Shown: positions 16,910 through 20,146 of the stretch, piece by piece
Position numbering within the stretch: position 1 is the first letter of the stretch
Layout: every line of letters starts with the position of its first letter
Assembly: GCA_964388455.1 (NCBI GenBank)
Contig: CAYMAN010000033.1
Location: forward strand, 1-20,146
Direction: 5' to 3'
Origin: JBBRWO01 sp964388455
Lineage (GTDB): Bacteria; Actinomycetota; Coriobacteriia; Anaerosomatales; JAAXUF01
Length of the DNA: 20,146 nt
The notes under the pieces: model-generated
The model's input: the letters and a program-made list of their open reading frames with translations, nothing else
What the model was told of the DNA's origin: nothing
Databases searched by the model: none
Position numbers and translations under genes: made by a program

Positions 16910-16939
16910 ACTCTAGGTTCTGCACGAGAGCAATGTCAA
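16910..16939 (-). promoter_or_regulatory. Sigma-70 promoter of the signalling operon
   Basis: A perfect -35 TTGACA (plus strand 16934-16939), an 18-base spacer and a -10 TAGAGT (16910-16915, 4 of 6). Transcription would begin near 16903 and give a leader of about 78 nt before the GTG at 16825. It lies just after the hpf terminator, so the operon is separated from hpf. This is the best promoter in the window. Confidence 0.7.
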
Positions 16940-16958
16940 CACACTCCAGTGAGATACA

Positions 16959-16984
16959 GGAAGGGCGCCACTCGGCGCCCTTCC
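16959..16984 (-). terminator. Hairpin terminator after hpf
   Basis: GGAAGGGCGCC (16959-16969) and GGCGCCCTTCC (16974-16984) form a perfect 11-bp stem with a 4-base loop, 31 bases after the hpf stop. The minus-strand sequence that follows (TGTATCTC) is poor in T, so it is an L-shaped or factor-assisted terminator, not a textbook one. Confidence 0.7.
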
Positions 16985-17015
16985 GCAACACACATCGTCG
17001 TAGTCCTTGCACGCG

Positions 17016-17570
17016 TTATGCAGTCGGCTGAATCAGTCCGTAGTCTCCGTCGTTACGTCGGTACAGGATGTTGATCAGCTCGCTGTCCAGCTGACGGAAC
17101 ACGAAGAAGTCGTGACCTAACAGCTCGAGCTGCAGAATCGCTTCCTCGTCGGTCATCGGGATGACCTCAAGTTTCTTGACCTTCACGACCTCTGGCTCAG
17201 CGATGATCATTGGTGCGATCTCCGCGTCTCCTGCCGCGGTCTTCACGGAAACTGCTGCATGGTTGCGCTTGTCGATGACCTTGGTCTTGTACTTGCGCAT
17301 CTGGCGCTCGACCTTGTCAGCAGCCAGATCGATGGCGGCATGCATGTCGTCGGACGCCTCCTCGGCCCTAACGACGTGACCCTTAAGGCGTAGCGTGACC
17401 TCGGCAACATGACGCGAGGGGTTGGACTTGTTCTTCTCCACGTGAAGTACGACCTCGGCGACACTCGGGTCGGTGTCGAATACCTTCGATACTCTGCCGA
17501 ACTTCTCCTCTGCGTAGGCGCGAAGCGAATCGGTGACTGCCATGTGACGACCCTTGACGGTGACTTGCAT
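17016..17570 (-). CDS. hpf: Ribosome hibernation promoting factor, long form
   Basis: 184 aa. Long HPF binds the 30S decoding centre in slow growth and joins two 70S ribosomes into an inactive 100S dimer. The N-terminal YfiA-like domain is at about 1-105 (MQVTVKGRHMAVTDSLRAYAEEKFGRV), then a variable linker and the C-terminal dimerisation domain at about 128-182 with FFVFRQLDSELINILYRR and DGDYGLI. The ATG at 17570 has GGGAGG 5 nt upstream; the frame runs on to 17648 but that extension crosses the terminator of the preceding operon. Only 35 bases separate that terminator from the start, so its promoter must overlap the hairpin or expression depends on read-through. The stop is TAA. hpf is often next to secA; here the signalling module lies between. 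Confidence 0.95.
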   Translation of the reverse strand: MQVTVKGRHMAVTDSLRAYAEEKFGRVSKVFDTDPSVAEVVLHVEKNKSNPSRHVAEVTLRLKGHVVRAEEASDDMHAAIDLAADKVERQMRKYKTKVIDKRNHAAVSVKTAAGDAEIAPMIIAEPEVVKVKKLEVIPMTDEEAILQLELLGHDFFVFRQLDSELINILYRRNDGDYGLIQPTA

Positions 17571-17605
17571 GCGAGCCTCCCTCGGATTCCGGGTTGTATT
17601 GAGAA

Positions 17606-17646
17606 GATACCCCTCGCTGCGTCGCGCTGACGCAGCGAGGGGTATC
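17606..17646 (-). terminator. Strong hairpin terminator of the amino-acid ABC operon
   Basis: GATACCCCTCGCTGCGTC (17606-17623) pairs perfectly with 17629-17646: an 18-bp stem and a 5-base loop (GCGCT), 32 bases after the ATPase stop. On the minus strand TTCTCAAT follows, a weak T-tract. It is the most stable inverted repeat in the window. Confidence 0.8.
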
Positions 17647-17678
17647 ACTTGTGTGCACTTCTGATGGAGCTGGGTCGG

Positions 17679-18413
17679 CTACGAGATGTGGCCGAGGAAA
17701 TCCTTCGTCCGCTCGCTCTTGGGGTTATCGAACACTTCTTCAGGCGTGCCCTGCTCGTGAACGACACCTTCATCCATGAACACGACGCGGTCGGCCACGT
17801 CGCGGCTGAATCCCATTTCGTGGGTGACGACGATCATGGTCATGCCGGCCTTGGCCAGCGACTTCATAACGTCGAGCACCCCTCGCACGAGCTCCGGGTC
17901 GAGCGCAGACGTTGCCTCGTCGAACAACATGACGTGAGGATCCATTGCGAGAGCTCGCGCTATCGCGACGCGCTGTTGCTGACCGCCGGAGAGTTGCGCC
18001 GGGAAGTAGTCAATCTTGTCGCCCAGCCCCACGGCCTCGAGGTTCTCGATCGCGGTCTTCTCGGCCTCGGCCTTGGAACGCTTCAGGACCTTCTGCTGCG
18101 CGAGCATCACGTTGCCTTTGGCGGTGAGATGCGGGAACAGGTTGAACGACTGGAACACCATCCCGATCTTCTCGCGGATGCCGTTGATGTTGGTCTTGGG
18201 GTCGGTGATCTCCTCGTCTTCGAACCAGATCTTGCCGCTGGTCGATACTTCGAGACGGTTGATGCACCGAAGCATGGTCGACTTGCCCGAGCCCGATGGG
18301 CCCAGGATGACGACGACCTGCCCCTTGTTGACCTCAAGGTCCACACCCTTGAGAACCTCGAGCGAACCGAAGGATTTGTGCAGGTCCTGGATGCGTACGA
18401 TCGGCTGTTCCAT
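17679..18413 (-). CDS. Polar amino-acid ABC transporter ATP-binding protein (GlnQ/HisP type)
   Basis: 244 aa. Cytoplasmic ATPase that powers uptake through the permease encoded just upstream. Walker A GPSGSGKS at 38-45, Q-loop Gln88 in VFQSFNLFPHLT, signature LSGGQ at 141-145, Walker B VMLFDEAT (Asp165, Glu166), H-loop His198 in VTHEM. The QSFNLFPHLT and FDEATSALDPE forms are those of the polar amino-acid uptake family. Substrate cannot be told from the ATPase alone. The ATG at 18413 is 3 bases after the permease stop; GAGG lies about 7-10 nt upstream. The stop is TAG. It ends the operon, followed by a strong hairpin. Confidence 0.93.
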   Translation of the reverse strand: MEQPIVRIQDLHKSFGSLEVLKGVDLEVNKGQVVVILGPSGSGKSTMLRCINRLEVSTSGKIWFEDEEITDPKTNINGIREKIGMVFQSFNLFPHLTAKGNVMLAQQKVLKRSKAEAEKTAIENLEAVGLGDKIDYFPAQLSGGQQQRVAIARALAMDPHVMLFDEATSALDPELVRGVLDVMKSLAKAGMTMIVVTHEMGFSRDVADRVVFMDEGVVHEQGTPEEVFDNPKSERTKDFLGHIS

Positions 18414-18416
18414 TGG

Positions 18417-19781
18417 TTACCTCGACTCGTGGTGCACGGCAGTTCCGACAAGGGCGGTTTCCGAAACGGAGTCCTTGGCGAAAAGCCCACTTGTCCGCTT
18501 CTTCTTGGGCTTTGTGTCGTCCGCAGACGCTCCACCCTCGGCGACCGCGAGCCGCTCCTCAAGCGTGCGCACGTAGGAAATGAGCGGCGTCGTGACCATC
18601 AGATAGAAACCGGCTGCCACGACGTATGGCGTGATGTTTCCGGTAATCGCCGAGAGGTTCTTGGAGTACATCATGAGCTCGAAGACGCCGACCGCCGAGA
18701 GCATGGCCGTGTCCTTGTAGAGCAGGATGAACTCCGAGGTCATCGTCGGCAGAACGCGCTTGACGGTCTGCGGCACGATGATGTGCTGCATGGCCTGCCA
18801 GTACGACATGCCGAGCGAAGATGCTGCCTCAAACTGGCCCTTTGAAATCGACTGGATGCCCGCGCGGAAGATCTCAGCCAGGTACGCCGAGGAGTTCAAC
18901 GCGAGAACGATGACGCCGAGCACGATCTTGTTGCCCTGGATACCGATCAGGGGCAGCCCGAAGAATACGATGTAGATCTGCAGGAAGAGCGGCGTCCCTC
19001 GGACAATGTTGATGTAGGCGGACGAAATCCACCGCAAGGGACCGAACTTCGACATCTTGGCGAATGCAAGGAGCAGACCTGCGGGGATTGCGACCGGAAA
19101 GCCGATGGCGACCAGCAGGATCGCGAGCAGCCAGCCTTTGAACTGCACGAAGACGCTCGCGATGATGATCTGGGGGTTGAAGAACATCTGGAGAAACAGC
19201 ACCGAGTTCCACTTCGCGACCCAAGGCTGCTTATCGAGCCACGCGATCCAGCTCTCTGCGCGCGTCATCTCCTTGAAGACGATCGGTTCGGTCGCAGGCG
19301 GCACGGGAACCGCGCCCGTCGATGTTGCGATACTCCCTGTGACGTGGAAGGTTCCGCCCTTGGGCGGCAAGACCAGATCCTCAACCTCGACACGCACGTA
19401 CGAAATCGACTCCAGCGAGTCGACCGACTGGTTGAGCGCAACGTTCACGGTGTTGCCGTCAAAGGAGATGGTCGGGTCCACAGCCGTCTTGCTGACGCCC
19501 TTGAGGACGGCCGCGATGACCTCAGCTTCCGAGAAGTCAGTCCCCTCTGGCAGCTTAAGCGCGACTGACTGGACGCCAGGATCCGTCGCGTCGATCTTGA
19601 GTTTCCACGTCAGACGCGTGGGAATGCCGCCGTACGTGTCCTGGCCGGCGAACCCGTTGGGCCGCGTACTCGACTGCACGACTTCGAGCGCGCTTGCGCT
19701 CGCCGGTAGTAGAACTGCGACGGCGAGCGCAAGCGCGATGAGTCTCGCGAATGAAACGCGGGGCCGCTGATTGGTGGTCAT
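18417..19781 (-). CDS. Amino-acid ABC transporter permease with secreted N-terminal domain
   Basis: 454 aa, about twice the usual 215-240 aa of a GlnP/HisM permease. Residues 1-31 are a signal peptide (RLIALALAVAVLLPASASA, likely cut after Ala31). About 32-170 is a soluble, beta-rich domain with no family I recognise (LTWKLKIDATDPGVQSVALKLPEG; TVNVALNQS; FHVTGSIA). The permease follows from about 195: RGTPLFLQIYIVFFGLP at 261-277 and the EAA loop EAASSLGMSYWQAMQHIIVPQ at 318-338. A basic hydrophilic tail (KPKKKR) ends the protein. No frameshift or stop separates the halves, so it is one chain. The outer domain could dock the binding protein or bind ligand; this is inference. The ATG at 19781 has AAAGGA 8 nt upstream. 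The stop is TAA. Confidence 0.9.
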   Translation of the reverse strand: MTTNQRPRVSFARLIALALAVAVLLPASASALEVVQSSTRPNGFAGQDTYGGIPTRLTWKLKIDATDPGVQSVALKLPEGTDFSEAEVIAAVLKGVSKTAVDPTISFDGNTVNVALNQSVDSLESISYVRVEVEDLVLPPKGGTFHVTGSIATSTGAVPVPPATEPIVFKEMTRAESWIAWLDKQPWVAKWNSVLFLQMFFNPQIIIASVFVQFKGWLLAILLVAIGFPVAIPAGLLLAFAKMSKFGPLRWISSAYINIVRGTPLFLQIYIVFFGLPLIGIQGNKIVLGVIVLALNSSAYLAEIFRAGIQSISKGQFEAASSLGMSYWQAMQHIIVPQTVKRVLPTMTSEFILLYKDTAMLSAVGVFELMMYSKNLSAITGNITPYVVAAGFYLMVTTPLISYVRTLEERLAVAEGGASADDTKPKKKRTSGLFAKDSVSETALVGTAVHHESR

Positions 19782-19813
19782 CGTTTGGATCCTTTACAGC
19801 CGGCTGACTGCAA

Positions 19814-19839
19814 AGGCCCCCGGCGGGCGCCGGGGGCCT
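19814..19839 (-). terminator. GC hairpin between binding-protein and permease genes (attenuator or RNA-processing barrier)
   Basis: AGGCCCCCGGC (19814-19824) and GCCGGGGGCCT (19829-19839) form a perfect 11-bp stem with loop GGGC, followed on the minus strand by TTTGC. In ABC operons such hairpins after the binding-protein gene usually protect or partly terminate the message so that binding protein exceeds permease. A palindrome CAGCCGGCTG (19797-19806) follows. Confidence 0.65.
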
Positions 19840-19898
19840 CGCTGTCTTACGTGAGGAGCGCGCCTTATCGGCACGCTTGGAGCATAAGTCCCGAGTGC

Positions 19899-20146
19899 CT
19901 ACGCAGGCGGCTCGACGCCAAACCACTTCATGTAGATGGCCTTGTACTCGCCGGAATCCTTGAGCGCCTGAAGTGCATCGTTGATGGACTTCTGGAGCGC
20001 AGCGTTCGGGGTGGCGATACCGATGCCGTACTGCTCACCGGTGGGGATCTCGGCGACGAGCTCGTTATTGGTATACGAGGTCTTCACGAGATACGCGGAG
20101 ACGGGCAGGTCGTTGACGACGCCGTCGACCTTGCCGGCGTTAAGTG
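19899..20146 (-). CDS. Amino-acid ABC transporter substrate-binding protein (C-terminal part)
   Basis: 81 codons and a TAG stop are visible; the N-terminus lies outside the window. The fragment is typical of the end of a bacterial solute-binding protein family 3 domain: GKVDGVVNDLPVSAYL, then EIPTGEQYGIGIATPNAALQKSINDALQALKDSGEYKAIYMKWFG. In the family this protein captures an amino acid outside the membrane and hands it to the permease. Gene order (binding protein, permease, ATPase) and the shared strand support one importer. Whether it is a lipoprotein cannot be seen here. A coding start inside the visible part is not expected; the GTG at 20085-20087 is internal. Confidence 0.9.
   Translation of the reverse strand, partial: LNAGKVDGVVNDLPVSAYLVKTSYTNNELVAEIPTGEQYGIGIATPNAALQKSINDALQALKDSGEYKAIYMKWFGVEPPA

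Noticed and set aside
17606..17646. GGGTAT in the terminator arm as a sigma-B-type -10 for hpf
   Set aside because: No GTTT-like -35 at 13-15 bases; the string is fixed by the hairpin arm.
17649..18845. 398-codon open frame on the plus strand
   Set aside because: Antisense to the amino-acid ATPase and permease genes, begins at the edge of their terminator, and has mirror-frame composition.

Overview
The window looks like chromosome from a GC-rich Actinomycetota, most plausibly the Coriobacteriia / OPB41 side of the phylum. This placement is inference. It rests on the hpf / secA / prfB / ftsE-ftsX neighbourhood, a huge STAND-TPR regulator with a C-terminal SARP-type winged helix and BTAD domain, a DUF5317 protein and tandem HD-GYP proteins. 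All 17 genes I can support lie on the minus strand, so transcription runs from high to low coordinates. I see no tRNA, rRNA, insertion sequence or CRISPR array.

Layout in transcription order. (1) 20146-17679: a polar amino-acid ABC importer: the end of the substrate-binding protein, a permease with an unusual secreted N-terminal domain, and the ATPase. A GC hairpin lies between binding protein and permease, and an 18-bp-stem terminator closes the operon. (2) 17570-17016: long-form hibernation factor hpf with a hairpin terminator. (3) 16939-9542: a signalling module with a good sigma-70 promoter: a 220-aa conserved-looking protein of unknown function, a 24-aa hydrophobic peptide with a strong Shine-Dalgarno under a 9-bp hairpin, a membrane HD-GYP c-di-GMP phosphodiesterase, a membrane paralogue with a decayed HD domain, a DUF5317 membrane protein, and a 1087-aa STAND/TPR/BTAD regulator with its own promoter. 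(4) 9541-9198: a 344-base leader with inverted repeats and the secA promoter. (5) 9197-1: a tightly packed housekeeping run: secA, prfB, a PHP-domain hydrolase, a YitT-family membrane protein, a two-gene transketolase, ftsE and ftsX (the last cut by the window edge).

How the genes fit together. In many Gram-positive bacteria hpf, secA and prfB are close neighbours, and prfB is followed by ftsE-ftsX. Here the signalling module separates hpf from secA, and a four-gene metabolic block separates prfB from ftsE. The module is the best candidate for something undescribed: a secretable hydrophobic micropeptide, two membrane HD proteins (one active-looking, one decayed), DUF5317 and a TPR-sensor transcription factor together look like a sense-and-respond cassette. 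That function is inference.

A second item of interest is release factor 2: its codon-reading tripeptide is SPT, not the canonical SPF, and 8 of the 17 stop codons in the window are TAG, unusually many for GC-rich DNA.
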